Source: Scortum barcoo (taxonomy: Eukaryota > Chordata > Actinopteri > Centrarchiformes > Terapontidae). From it: a stretch of 64,000 nucleotides of DNA. How positions within the stretch are numbered: the first letter of the stretch is position 1; each line of letters begins with the position of its first letter. Shown one piece after another: positions 1 through 14,600 of this stretch. Under the pieces are notes generated by a model. It was not told the DNA's origin and ran no database searches. It was given only the letters and a program-made list of their open reading frames with translations. The position numbers and the translations under genes were made by a program. Location of the stretch: the NCBI GenBank assembly GCA_023238725.1, contig CM041546.1, forward strand, positions 16,817,492 through 16,881,491. Reading direction: 5' to 3'.

Positions 1-1844
1 TTTCGTGACCGAACAGTCAGGGCTCAAAAGCACACAGTACAGCTTTGAAAGTAAACAGAAAATGGATGTTACTATCTAGCATCTTTGACTTCCTTTTGTG
101 CATCATTGATTAGATACAATGGAGTCCAAAAGTGCATCTGTGCGGTGTATAAACTTGTAATTAAAAGGTTGTTTTGTTGTAAGCGACCTTGCGCTTTGCT
201 GTGATATCTTCCAGAACAGCTTTGTGCATATTTAATGTATAAAAGCTTGTGACACAACTGGACTGCATTATCTGTCTGTCAGAGTTCAATATATAGAGTA
301 AGTCTGCAAACATTTGTCCTGTGGCTGCAGAAATTGTCAGAAAATAGTGAACAATGCCAAATTGCAAGTTCCAAAAAAGACAGTTGTGTATATATTCAAA
401 TTGCCTGTCTTCTTTGAAACCCAAATATTCAGGTTAATGGCAGAAAACGCAAAGAAAAACAACCAATATTGGCATCTTAGAGGCAGTGATGGGTGAATTG
501 ATGGTATTTTTGCTTAAAAAAATGAAACATAATATAGGTAATAACTAAAATAGATGACATTATATTCTAACAGTCCTGTCACTATTAATACTGCAGCACA
601 GAAGCAGTATGATCTCTCAATACAATTCACTTTTATACTCACCTAAAACGACTGTCTACTACTAAACTAAAGGACTAAAGGCTAATTTGGAATGAAAGTC
701 ACTACATTTTGTGGGCAGTGACTAAATTTACCAACTACTGAACTGCAGTAACTTAAGATGTGCACACTCCTCCATAACAAAAGGTTCAGTCCTGGCCAAG
801 ACAATGAGTAGAAATCAGAAGCACTGGACTCGTGTAATGTGACTTGACTGGCACTGCAGCTACATGCATATTAATGAGGATTTGATGCAACTATTTTAAA
901 AGTGTTTAAATACCACCTCTATATTATGCGTCCCAGCTTTGCTCTGAAAAGCTCACCTGCATTCCTCTGTCAGGCAATATTGCCTCTCGGTTTTGACAGG
1001 AGAGAATGGGAGTCTGTTAAAAGAACCCAGCACTTCTTTTTTTGTAATACGTTTTTTCTTTGTGATTTTACGCTACTGTACTGGTGAACAGGGGCTTGTG
1101 GAGGTTTACTAAAATAAGACGTTGTTGAAGAATAGAAAGGCAGACAGAATTATACTGTCATCACATACTGTCAATTCCACCTGTGGAAAAATGACAAAAT
1201 TAATTAAAGACAGCTCCTGCTCTCGATACAAACCGCGACGCACACTTTCAATGTCACATATTCGGCTTGATGCCTATAGATGGAGAAGTGAATTTGCCTC
1301 CACATGCATAGCATCTTATTTACATAACCTTGGCTTTTTTTCACAACAGATGGTACAATTAAATGGGAAGCACAGCCGCCATGGGAATGCGGTGCCTTTG
1401 AATGTAGATTGAGTGAAACAAGTGGCGGTGATGGAGTGTTGGGATATGAGGCAAAGATTACCGAGCTCTTTTGATTGAAGGCTCTCTTCTCTGCTGGGAT
1501 AATGTCACATGCCCCAAGCCATTGCAAACCATTTAAATGCATAGAAAAGCATCAAGTACTGTTGCTATTCTGTAATTCTGTGGACCGCTTATGGTGCCGA
1601 AATCCCAGCAAGGCGAAAGCAGAAACTTGCCCGCTAAATGAATGGCGTTAGTCAATATGCTCATTAAAACCTGGCTATTTCTTTGCTTTACTGATGAAAG
1701 TCTTTTTGTGCATCTCTGTAGCATTCTTTGTTGGCCGTGCTGTTGATTATAAAATGTCCTGACATAACATAATAACAAAATGACCATTTTCTTTATCCTG
1801 TCTCTATTCATTCGCACCTTTCTTCCCCATCCGTCTCCTTCCAG
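1..1844 (+). other. grik3: Intron (5' end outside window)
   Basis: This is intron sequence before the 54-bp exon, assuming the preceding amino-terminal-domain exon lies upstream. I looked for the expected preceding exon (a lobe-2 segment ending LKQ) and did not see it. About 1250-1540 is a moderately GC-balanced unique stretch with scattered short frames on both strands and no family match. Confidence 0.7.
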
Positions 1845-1898
1845 GCCCAGACCATGGGGATGATGACAGAGTATTACCACTATATCTTCACCACTCTG
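1845..1898 (+). CDS. grik3: grik3 exon 1 of window (54 bp): end of amino-terminal domain
   Basis: The exon has 18 codons reading AQTMGMMTEYYHYIFTTL, matching the conserved 54-bp kainate receptor exon (ALAMGMMTEYYHYIFTTL in GluK2/3). It is flanked by a pyrimidine-rich acceptor ending CCAG (1841-1844) and a donor GTAATG from 1899. Both junctions are phase 0. It is below usual ORF length limits and is recognised only by homology. It encodes part of the second lobe of the extracellular domain that controls subunit assembly. No upstream exon was found in 1-1844. Confidence 0.95.
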
Positions 1899-4800
1899 GT
1901 AATGTACCATGCTTGTTAATGCAAATAGAGTCTCGTTTATTCTCATCTCCCCACCGCTTGAGTTTTTGATGAATAGTGGCTAATTGCCAATGGGGTTTGG
2001 ATCCAGTCCATAATATCAATTTTGTTTGACAAGCCGGAGGCATAATGGAGTCTTCAGTGTGCTGTAGTAAACACTCTGCTTTATAGTAAAGTCAACAGAA
2101 GTCTTTGAGGTGGCAGCATAAAAAAGTAACAGCTGGAGATTCAGAACTAAACGTGACTTCCAAGTTTGAAAATGACTAAGATTCCTCTGTAAACGCCCAA
2201 ATGAAATATACTGTAATTAAGTTCCATATGTTTTTAATTTGAAAATCATCTAAATGTGAATAATCTAGCAGCAGAATTAATACACGAGTTTAACACAATA
2301 AAAGACTAGGCTTTTAATAAACAGACTAAATCAACAAAATTACTGATTTCAGACTCTGCCAAAGGTTACTCCATGTTGTTAACAACATGCCTATATTTTG
2401 ACAGGTGTTTCTATTAATTTGTCCCCCCCATTTATATCAGCGAAGGTTAGCCGAATAACACCTCTCTGTATAATACAATTCAAATAAACAGCACCACAAA
2501 CGACATCCTCCAAAACGATCAAGCTGAATCAACACGATCTGAACATGAAGATAGGATTCATCGATACATTTTAGCTCGGTGTACCTAATAAACTGTATTG
2601 CCTCAGAAAGAACAAATGAGCTCGGGGCTGACTGCTGCAGACAGGGCACTGAGAGTCAAACATGTTGTTGGTCTTGGTCTTTTCAGATTTGTTGACGATA
2701 AAAAATAAATCCATAGCCTTATCCTTGAAAATTAAAAAAGGATTTGGGCTTGAACGTGATTTTTTTTTAATGTAACCTGGGTATGTTGCTGTTTCACTCT
2801 CTTCTTGAGCATTTTTGAGTTCCAAGTCTGATGAAATGATCTCGCCTGACTAACACAAGCAGACCCAGCAGGGAGCCGTTGCTGTTCCTTCACTGAGACG
2901 CTGGCTATCTGGTGACAAACAGACTGAATGGGAATGAATACCAGCATGATCTGTGCTGTTCCTTTCGCTCTCTGTTATTGTCTCTATTTCTGCCTCGCTC
3001 ATGCACACACACACACACACACACACTCCTCGTCTTTCTGGACTCGGCCAGTCTGTTGTGATAATGTGATATGACACAGAGGTCCAGGCACGATGTGTGT
3101 CATCATTCACGCCCGACAGCGTGGCGATGACATTGTTGTTTTGCCATGCGTCGTCTCTGTTTTGCGCGTCTGTTGCTTGAATAGGGAAATCCAAAACTCC
3201 TTTTTTTTTAAATTCCCAGTGTGTTTAAGTGCAATAGTTTCCCAGCAGATAGAAAAAATATATATTCACAAGAGGATTAACTTAAAAAAAACAACTTTCC
3301 TTTGATATGATTTCCCGCAACAACAACATTTTTCACATGAAGGCAGGTTATCTTTATAGAATCAGAGTGCGGTATCTATCTAAAGTGGCAATATTCTGTC
3401 ACATTGATAGACACACCATTAAGAAGATTATACCTGGCGGCCTGATTTGATCCAAAATGATGAATACTCGCATGGTATACACGGCAATACAATTTCCTCT
3501 CGATGGAATTCACTGATGTCTGTGTTTTATCTTCTGAGGTGAGGAAATGCCGACTTATTAGAGCGTGAAAAGGCAGGAACAGCAGGGTGGTATGGGGTAA
3601 TAACTTCCTTGTCCTTTGAAATGAGTCTGTCATAGCTACTGCCTTGCCACCGCTATCTCTGAGAAGCTAAAGCTGAGAACTTTGTTATGTGTGCCACATC
3701 CATAACACTTCTGTATGCACTCTCCGGGTAAAGATTTGAGTAGACGACTGTTGTAGGATTATGTTGATTACGTGCGTACAAGGAAGCACTGCAAAAAGTG
3801 AACTCATAATTGGAACAAGTTGCTTTTCTGACATCCCAAAATGCCCTAATAGTAATGAGGATGTCACCAAAGATGAATGAAATTTCTGTTTTTACAAACA
3901 ATTCTGTCCTAGTTAGTTTGTATTCTTAGCTTCAAAGCAAAGAAACTCATAACCTGATCTACTTTTCTGAGCAATTCTGAATGTCGTATAGAACAACAGT
4001 GATTTACTTTGATCTCTGTTCATGAAAGAGAGTACTGTACTGCATTCTAGTGGGAGAGTAGAGAACAAAAAAAGGAGTAGAGTATTTCAGTGACTGGCAG
4101 CGGCCGTTCTTCAGTAAGTGTCTTACACGCTCTCTTTCCCCCAGCACTAACCCCACAGGGTGCTAATGAAATATCTATGCTCATCCAAATGTCTTTTCCA
4201 AGCCCCCTAGCCCATTCCGACACGACATGTGTCAACATGTGACTTCACACTTCAGCTACAATGGCTGCCCCAGAAATTACAGCGGCTCAAATTGAATAGC
4301 TTTTTGCTTGGAAGTTGCCAGGGGAATGCAAGTGTTGAATTATTAATATGATCCGACAGAATTAGTGTTGGGGTTTTTTTTTCTTTCTTGTTCTTTAATT
4401 TTTCGGATCTACAAACAATAATGAGATTGTTCCCAAATAAAAAAAAATTGCACCTATAAAAGAGTTTTTCACATGAACATGATTAAGAAAGACAAAATAT
4501 ATGACAAGCTTGTAGTTTGTGCAGTATAATTCATTATTATTTGGGGGCAAAAACAATAACAATTTGTCAATTCTAAAAGGATTTGCTAGCAAAAAACAGA
4601 CTCTGCCACCAAAGCCTTTTTAGATTTCATTTATTACACACACGCTGCTTCACGCTATGCTTAAATCTCCTGATTTGACATTGAAAACTACTGCATTTCT
4701 CCTTTCTTTCACTTAGTCTGGTCTTAATGTAGTATCTCTCTAATCAGCAGCTGTATCATTCTCTTTCCATGTGAGGAGAAAGCATGCAGGATAAATTCTT

Positions 4801-5564
4801 TTTGAAAAAATATGCTCGATGCTGGCAGACTAAATGAGAAACCAACCTCCATTGCTGTTGCCTCTCAAAAGGACCTGATGGCCATTGACCTGGAGCCGTA
4901 TCGCTTCTGTGGCGTCAACATGACCGGCTTCCGCATCCTCAACGTGGATAATCCCCAGGTTGCATCCATTGTGGAGAAATGGTCCATGGAAAGGCAGATA
5001 CCACCCAAACCTGACTCAGGCCTGCTGGAGGGCATCATGACGGTATGTTTTATTATCTCTGTGTTGTTCCATTTAAAATCAGTCATCAAAATGTCAGTGT
5101 AAAGGGACCACCTCTATCTATCTGTCTTATTTATCTGTTGTGGTTTTAGCCAGTGGTAAGAAATGTTTTAATCCTAACTGTAACCTATAACAAACTTTTT
5201 ACCCTTACAATGATTATTACTCTATATAATGACCAATTTATTAGGCACACTTTCTGGTTTATACAACTGACTGTTTTTAGGCTATGGCTTGTGTATGAAT
5301 GAAGCATAAATACTATATAAGGAAACAGATTTGAGAGGTTCAGCTAGAGCTCAACTAAGTGTTGAATGGGGAAAGATGCATTTTTAAAATTATTTTTAAA
5401 ATGGCATGACCACTGGTACCATACTGAGTGCCTCTCATAAACAACGCTTGTTGAAGGATTGAACGTTTCCTATTTACTGTTCTGGGGGTAAAAATGTCTT
5501 TTTGATTAGAGAGGTTAGACAGGAAAAAACAGTCAAGCTTTTTGCACACAAGTATGCAAAGGTA

Positions 5565-5642
<78 letters not shown>

Positions 5643-8600
5643 GTATATAGAAGGAGGAGGTCAGAGAAAGGACAGCCCTTCTAGTTTTGAACCCATACAG
5701 CTTTCACTCCCATTATTCAAGCAAAAAGCTGAAGCTACAGTGAGCCAAAATTAGTGAACCTGAATGACTGAAGAGGAGAAAAATGCCACCTTGTCAGAAA
5801 AATTCAGTTCTGGCATGTTGATGTCAGGGTCAGATATTGGCAAGAGTTGCACAAATACAAAAGGTTATCTTTTATGTTTTCGACAGTATGGATGGGGCTG
5901 ATATAATGGCTTGCAGAACATTCATTAAGCCCTTTCGTGCCAATTATCCTATGAATGCGCCAATCTCTCAAAACATATTTTTCTGATCAGGTGCATCCCT
6001 GCACAGCCAGCCATTCTTCAAATGGATAGTGTGTAATGGAGAAGGCACCATTGTCTCTGTATCTTTCTAAGGAAATGATAGGGACTTTGACTTACTCCAA
6101 TGGCCCACGCTGTCCAGACATCAAATTCATTACAGCCTGTTTCGGAAAAGACAGAGCAAGATGTTCTTAGCATGAATATGCTACCAAAGAAATGTGCAGA
6201 AATGTTATTATGCCATCAAGACAGAAAACTTTTTATGGAAGGCTTCCAGTTTTAGTTGAATCAATCCCTTCTGGCTGTTCTGGAGGAGAATTCAGATTGG
6301 CAGATTGTGTAGTTACAGTAGTGTTGTCAGTAAATAGATAGTCTGAAATAAATGCTGATTATGGTGCAGGTGTCGATAAACAGAGTGCCGGTCCCATTTA
6401 TGTCATACTGCCAGAAATGGACTGCTGATTGGTCATGTTGGACTAACATGTATTATACATATTTACCTTATTCACATTTTTTCTAATTATCAAATTAGAG
6501 AGGATGTTTTATGTCCATGAATGTGCAAATCCCATTAATGTGCAATTACCAAGGATGTGACATTATAACCCCCTTTATCACGTAATGTAAATGAGTAATG
6601 AAGCAAATATACATCAATTTTAGTGTTATTATTTGTTTCATGAACTGTTTTCTGTACTATCCAAATGCAAAAGAACAAAATAAGGGATTAAATAAACATG
6701 TGTTTCTGTACACAGTCCAACAGCATACAGCAGCTGAATCCAAATTACTGATGTTGTCTAAAGCTGCCAAAGGAATATGTTAGTTATATAAACAAGACAA
6801 AGACAAAAACAGCACTATACTTAACTTAATTATCAGTTCAGAAACACACAAGGTGCATGGTGCTGATATGTCATGTATGATCTTTTCCTAAATGTATATA
6901 GTTGTATATAGATGGCCTTTAAAGAGAGTCGGAAACCTTCACATAAGAAAACAAAGGACTAATAGTCAGGTTATACTGTATATAATTCCTCTGAAAATGT
7001 CATGTCTGCATCAAAGATCTCATTAAATACTAAAGTTATAAATTCCTAGATTGTTCGATCAGTGTGAAGATTAGAGTGATTGTGAGCAAAAATATTCATG
7101 TCTTTCCACAGGCATCAGCTGAAATAATGTTCACCCCTTATTCCAGACAGATGCAGCTCTGACCTATGATGCAGTCCACATTGTGTCCGTGTCATACCAG
7201 CACGCTCCGCAGATGACGGTGAACTCATTGCAGTGCCACCGACACAAACCCTGGAGATTTGGAGGGCGCTTCATGAGTTTCATCAAAGAGGTGATGGGGC
7301 ACCTTTGGCCTGTTGCTGTTTGATTTAAGTGTTATTAGTATTAGAGCATACTGATTGAGCTGTGAACATGACAATGGGAGTGGAGTGAGGACCGCGTAGT
7401 CATTCGGGACTTAGATATTTACCCAGCAAATCAATCATATCCACATACAAAACATCCGAGCCTTGATAGACACATCAAAGTAGCGTTGTTGTCAGCTTTA
7501 TAAATTCCCTGTATTCATAACCTATTTTCCAGAAAGCATGTACTGTAACCTTTTGAAAGCACAAGTAGTGTAATCGGCTCTTATTTAATCTAACAAGGGA
7601 GCCTGACAGTGCCTACAATACAGTGCAATACACAAACAAGCCTGTGAAAAATGGCAGATTAATAGTGTGCAGAGATGCTAAGATATGTATCTTGATTTGT
7701 TCAAACGACAAAATCATTTGTATTTGTATTTGCGCTGGGTGTGGCTGAGATAATGTTCAAAATGGCAGGGATTCCATTTGTTTTTCCCTCTTATAATCGC
7801 CTATATTTTACACAGACTTTGCCTTCTAACCAGAATCCTCCATCTGTGGTAACTGCCCAGTAAATTTGCATATACCCACAGTGCAATCAGAATGATGGCA
7901 ATGGGGAGCTGTCCATATAAAAGGGCAGAGCTAAACCTCTTCCCTCATCCACTTTTCATTAGCAAAATGGATTACAACTTCTGTTCTGTTCATGTCTTCG
8001 TCCAGTGATTTTCACATGCACAGGGCTTGGTCTCCGAGGCTGCTTTACACACCTCGGTGCTAACAATCCTGTCGACGTTTGCAACTCGTTTCAAGCATGC
8101 TTTTTGGCCAGTGTGGCCTGTTTTCCCATTATGATCCCTCTCGAGCTTAACTGTAATGACAGTGACAGAGAGTGTGGCCGCTCAGCCTTTTCCACACATC
8201 CACAGTAAGACAGCATCCTTATCCATCAAGATGTTAAAGAAGCTAAAGAGTAAAACTGCTTCTGCAAAGAGGCACCAGGACCAAATGTACACATACTGTC
8301 TGTACATTATGTCATTGTCTGGCGTTCACTTTGCCTCCAATTAGAGAGGTAAGGGAGTTGTGAGTAAGGGTCCTTTTATATACAGTATATCCATTGACCT
8401 GTGCCAACAAGGTTGACCCTAAAACCCTTCAGGTCTTTAGTACCAGGATGTGGAGCTAAGCACGTTGTAACTGATGAACTGGGTTGCTGACTAGTACAGA
8501 GGTAAGCAGGGGCAGTATCCAGACTCAAAAGGAGAAAAAGAATAACCTTTTGTTTCCTCTAAAGCATTGACTTTGACAGAAAGTGCTGGTGAGTGGGAGG

Positions 8601-11600
8601 TTTGAAATGACCACCGCTTGGGGCTCCCCCAAGGGTTCCCTTCACCAGCAGGCATCGTCCTTGAGAGAGCAAAGCCTGATCCTTTTCTATTGTTGCACCA
8701 GGCTCTCTCTGGTATTCAAAGACAGTGTTTGAAATTGGCATAGCCCAAATCCTCAGCTCTCTTTCCCGATGAAGAGGGACCAACAGTCCTTTCCTGAGCT
8801 GCAAAGACAGGTGGGGTGGGATAGAGTTAGTTTTAAACCTATCCTGGTTTGCTCCTCTCCTTATGCTTAGGAGCAAGGATAAAAGTCAATGTGTATTGAA
8901 GAATTCAGTTTGTGCATTGCACTAAAAAGGGACCTGTTTTCAGTGCAGTGCTCTGAGACCAATGACGTGTTGGCAAGTTTGCCATTTTCATTTGCTTTGT
9001 CTTGTGCCTTCTCACGTTGTGCTGAAGTAATCTCACTCAGCCACTAGGTGAGACAAGTTGAGTTTTGTCAGCATGAGAGACGAGGTACAGTTATGCATTG
9101 CCTCTTAAGCTACGCAGTTACAGCGTGTAACCAACCATAATAGCGAATCAACAATGAAAACTTTATGACTGCATTGTTATGGTGATGCCTTGATGATGAT
9201 GAAGATGCGACTATTTTCAACCTTTCCTACAATGCCAAGAATTTATTGTCTAAAGTGCGCTCTGAAATCTGATGCCCCGTATCATAATGTTTCTCAGCTG
9301 GCACAACAAACGCAAATGCTATTGTTTGCCTCAGAGTTGTAGCAACAATTCCTGTCTGTCTGCCAAATGTGTAAACACAGTACTGCAAAGGGCTATACCA
9401 TTACAGTCCACCACAAACAATATCTTGTATCTGTATCTGTCATACACATATGTCGAAACAGTAAGCACTGTTCGCTGTTCTAACAAGCTGCACCATTAGT
9501 AGCTATGATCTTGACTTGTAGTGATCATGACTAAAGCCAGTTAAATATTACACATTGTCCTTACACAAACATACTGTAGTGTTCGGTAATAAAAACACTC
9601 ACTCGCCTGATTTACGCTCTCAAGACAGGCGTCTGACATGTTCTGAAGGTCGAATTGGCCCTTCGGATGTGATGTGGCTGAGGCATTTATGTCACTCTCT
9701 GAATTAGAGCTGTTTGAACATGCCACCCACCACGGTGGCGATGGGCCAGATGGAATGAGGCATGAGGGGGTTTGGGAAAAGGAGAGCGCCACAAATTTCT
9801 CCTTGAAGCTTCGATCTTCTCACAACAACTTCTGGCAAGCTACGGGGAAGACAGGTGAGAGCTATAGCCTGTAGGGTAGTCACAGTTTGGATTTTAGATA
9901 TCAGAGGAGCGCTGTGGCTCGACACACACAAGGATTGATTACTCTATTGTGCCGAGACTTATTAAAGATCTAGTGCCCGCATCGCAGACTGTGACTGAAT
10001 GAAAGTGACACCGATAGACAATTACAAATCTGCAGAAAGATCGCAACAGACAAAAGATGGAGTAAATGAGATGAGAAATAAATCTCAGCATGACATTTTA
10101 GAGAAGAATTCCTCCCTCAGTGGCTGAGCGTGCTGTACTGTACAAACGCGAAGGCTAAATTATCAGATGCAGGAAAGACGAGCGAGTGCTGATGGTTACC
10201 TTCATTAGCATAGGTGTGAGAGGACCAGGTATGTAGCAGAGACCGCTGTGTGTTTACTTTCTGTTTAAACATGTCTGCGGAGGTGGCGGGTATCAGGAAA
10301 TCGTAATAGGGGGCAGTTATGTGTTTTTCCCCCTCATGGGGAATCAAGCAAAAGGAGATGGTTGTTAATTAACTCCGGAGTCTGGAGGGAAAATGCGTTG
10401 GAGGCGTTGAGATGTAAAATGTAATTAAAAAAAAGGAAATGCAGCCTGTGCGGTTTGTGTTTGTACTTGTGTGTGTGTGTGTGTGGGTGTGAATTTACTC
10501 TGTGTGAAAGATAGAGGGTGTTGTAGTGTGTGGCAGGGCTGTATTGCTGACAGCCATTGCACATTTCTCTCTGCTTATTTGTTCATTATTGTTGTCATAT
10601 TGTAAAGTGTACCAAATATTTTGTTACTTCCACGTACAAGACAATTGGTGTGACAAAATATTGGGTAAACGATCTGATGCAGCGTGATGTAAACTGCAGC
10701 CTCAACACTTAGACGGTCTGACTGGGCAAAACAAGCCCACCCAAAAAACAGCATTTATGAAAGGATTATTGCATCGGTTTTTGAATTGATTGCATTAGAT
10801 TGTACAGGGGTTTAGACTCTTCTATGCAGTATTATACATTACCAAAATAAGGCTGGTAATGCAAAGTGAATATGAGCATAAATATGTAGAAATGTTATCT
10901 TTCAGTCCCACTGGGATGGATTGACGGGGAGACTGTCATTCAACAAGACAACCGGTCTACGCACAGACTTTGACCTGGACATCATCAGTCTAAAGGAGGA
11001 CGGACTTGAAAAGGTAAATTATTTTCAGTCTCGGTCTTTGTCGCAGCAGAGTGCCATCACATGTGGTGTACAAAAAAATTACAAAAAAAACATAGAAACT
11101 TCTGTGATGACTAAGGCACAATACGAATTTAATGGGTTATTGATTTCAGGGATAGGTTTCAGATTTACCTCTTGATGTGGAACAGATAATGCAAATTTGA
11201 CAGTATCATTTACCTCCTAACAAGGAAGCAAATTGGCTGTTTCAACATAAGCATAAGTTAGTGGATCATAAAGCAAATTGGATTAGGGTACACATTAGGG
11301 TGTTAATTGCAGCCTCTCTTAATGATAATTTGAGGTGATGCCCAAAATGCTGTTTGGTGGTAATGAGCTGTATAAACATGTTTTACAAAAAAGGGGGAAA
11401 AAAACGAACTAAAAGGTTGGTAATGTAGAACTTATTTTATTATCCTGGAAGGCAAAGTACCCTCTGGACTATAACAGCTTTTCTCTACTAGAGGGCTTTC
11501 ATACATTATGAATACATCAAATAGGGATAAGTCCCATTATGACTTCCTCAAGTACTCCCTACAGGCTCAACACTATATAATAGCAGGGGCTTTTCAGCCT

Positions 11601-14600
11601 GTAACCCTTCTGTTCGCGAACAGAGCTTGTAACACTGCCGCTTTGAAACGATCCCTCTTCTCCCTTTCTCTGGCATCTTGTCCTGCACGTGGTCAATTAC
11701 AGCAAGTAGAAGCCATCGCGCAAAAGTATTTGATGCCATATTAGCGTCTCCTCATTGTGTCTCTGTCAAATCCTACGCTCAAGCATGTTAACGTTGATCC
11801 AGAAGCGCGCAGAAGATTGCATTTTTTTTTTTTCCCTTCTTGTATATCCGTGGAATCAGCTTTAAATGTTTGAGCCGGTTAAGATGTGGACTTTTCTCAA
11901 CTAATCCACTGTAATTGAATATTAGCCCAAGTTTGAGCTCGTGCTGGAATTATGAACAGGTTCCCAGAGTGCCACTTTCACTCAACGCCGGCATGCTCAG
12001 GAGGGTGAAATAAATGTAATGCTCTCTGTGTGGCTGCATGAGTAAATAACTTTTCAAACAAGTCTTTTCCTAATCATGTTTAATGAATTGAGCTAATTGT
12101 AATTGGGCACAATTAGAAAGAATTTTGCAAAGTGGAGAGCATTCACAGATATTTTTAAATCTCTCTCCTGGAGTCCTCTTTGGTTGTGTGACAAGCTGTA
12201 ACTAATGTGCTTTTCAAATTAGAGCACATGCCTCTCTCTGGATTAGGCAGGGAGGACATTAACAGAAGTTTTTCATGCTTTTTTTTTTCGTGGGGGGGCT
12301 GTATGTCTTTAAATGGATCCACCTCGAGCACAAACCCCAGCGAATATTAAAAGCTGCATCTGTAGTAATAGAGGAAGCGGGAGGGGATGGGAGGAGGGTT
12401 TGGTGGAAAGCTCGGCTTGCAAACAGAGATTGTTACCGACAGCCACAGGACTATTTGTGCTAATGATATGTTCCAGAGTGTGTCTCTACAATATGCTGAG
12501 CCTTTTGCCTGAGGGTTCCTCGCATGTATAACTCCTTTTATTTGTTCAAATCTCTTGGCTTATCTCACAGAGACTGCAGAGAAATTACTTTCACAACGTT
12601 ATCCAGTCGGCAACTTGACGCTGTACCATCATTCAAATGAAGTGTAACCTTTTTGTAACTTTTACTATTTTTTAATGACGTTCTATTGTGTTTGTTTTAA
12701 CCCCATTGTCTGACCTTGTAATTATTTTTTTCAATGTAATGCAATGAATTGTTATTATTGATATAGCATATCAATATTTGTTTACTGTGATAGATTTATG
12801 AAATGAGAGCAAATTTCAATGACTTTTTTTGTGATTTCTTGTGTTAAAAGAGGCTGTTATGTTGTATTTCATCATTCTCTTGAATCTATTTTCATTATTT
12901 TTAGCATAGCTTAGTCTAAGGGCAGATGATGCAGTGGGTTTACATCTTTTGAAAATTGTTTATCTGTATTCTGCTGTGTCAGACTAATCCCATAGCAATC
13001 CACGGTATTTTTCCTTTACAAAAATATCTGTTAAATTCATTGTTTTAACGTAGAATTCATGAAATGGTGCCTCTTCCTTTGATTTGCCTGTCAAGCTCGT
13101 TCTCTTTCAAGACATACGCCGAACTACCCCCCCGCTTTCCAAAACATCCTGGCTTGCTTATATAAAGGTGACTAAGCCAATCACCTAATGCTGCCGGAGA
13201 TGTGTTCAACCTGGCACTAATGTGGGAGACTGGTTGGTGGGGGAGTCTGCCGGGGTCACAGCCCACCAACAGACACAGAACACTTAGCTACACACTTTTC
13301 ATCTTCCGCAGGTGGGGAAGTGGAGTGCGTCGGGAGGTCTTAACATCACAGAAGTGCCGAAGCGAAAAGGGATGAACATCACTGATTCCCTGGCTAACCG
13401 CTCCCTCGTCATCAGCACCATCCTGGTGGGTCACCTGTGTAGCCTGGCGTAAAAGATGTCCTACCCTTCATGTCTCCTCAGTTTTCCTTCCAGATAATAA
13501 CTCAGACTTTACAATAAGGTCTTGTTTTCTGCTCTTTCCAGCGGTGATATTCATTCCCATCGAGAAAGCACGTTTTATTCCACATGTGCTGTAGCATTTG
13601 GAAAAAAGAAACGTGTTTAGTTTACGAACTGTGGGACTGAAACATTTGCTCAATCTAAACATAGCAGAAAATCCCAGATTTCACATTAGATACTGTGTTA
13701 TATTTGACTCTTCACCAACACCAACATATTTTCGTAGCCACAACTATGCACAGCAGGCCTGTCAAGCTGTGAATATCCCAACATATTGGAGTGATGTGCA
13801 TGTTGCTGCAGTGGGAGAAATATTAAGCATTCACACTTTCTGCTTTCTCTCCAAACCAATAATAAGAGCAAAAGTGTAGGGAACGGATTAAAGAGTGTGT
13901 TCATCTGCTCTAGCATAAGATGCAAACATTACCACGCAAGCGCACGTGTTCCCCACTGTGGAGAAGCCACTATATCAAAGTTTAGGCTGATGTTTGTGGC
14001 TCTGTTCTGCTCTTTATTGAATTTGGGCGAGCAGCAATGCCAAACTTTTTTTCAAACTAAATTCACTTTTTGACTCACCAGCCAAAGGGGCTGATAGATG
14101 AAAAAAATCCACCAGGCGAAGCATATTTTTTACCTGCCAAAATAATAAATTGCCTATTTGTGTCACATATTCATGACTATTTTGGTAGAAATATTTAGCT
14201 TTCCGAAATGTTCCCGCCAAACGGAAAATCTACCCACAATTTGGCACACGGTAGGTGTTAATTTCAGACCCTAGCCAAGCTTATTACCTGAAATAATTTT
14301 ACGCTTGTCCAACTCATCCTCAATGCCTTTTTTTTCCCTTGTGACATTAAAAGCTGAGAATTTTATTTGAAAATGTAAAAATGAAGCAGAAATCTAAACT
14401 CTGGTTTTCTAACATGCTTGGTTAAACGAATCAAAGGCAGTCAGATACAAAAACAATGCTGTTTTCATCTTGGACATTCAGCATTGGTCTCTTAGCACAA
14501 TCACAAAGCCATCTTGTGCATATCTGAGAGCTCTTTTACAGTCAGCTGGAAACATTAAGAAGTCAGATGCAGACATTGTTCTCAACGTCCTCACGGAGCT

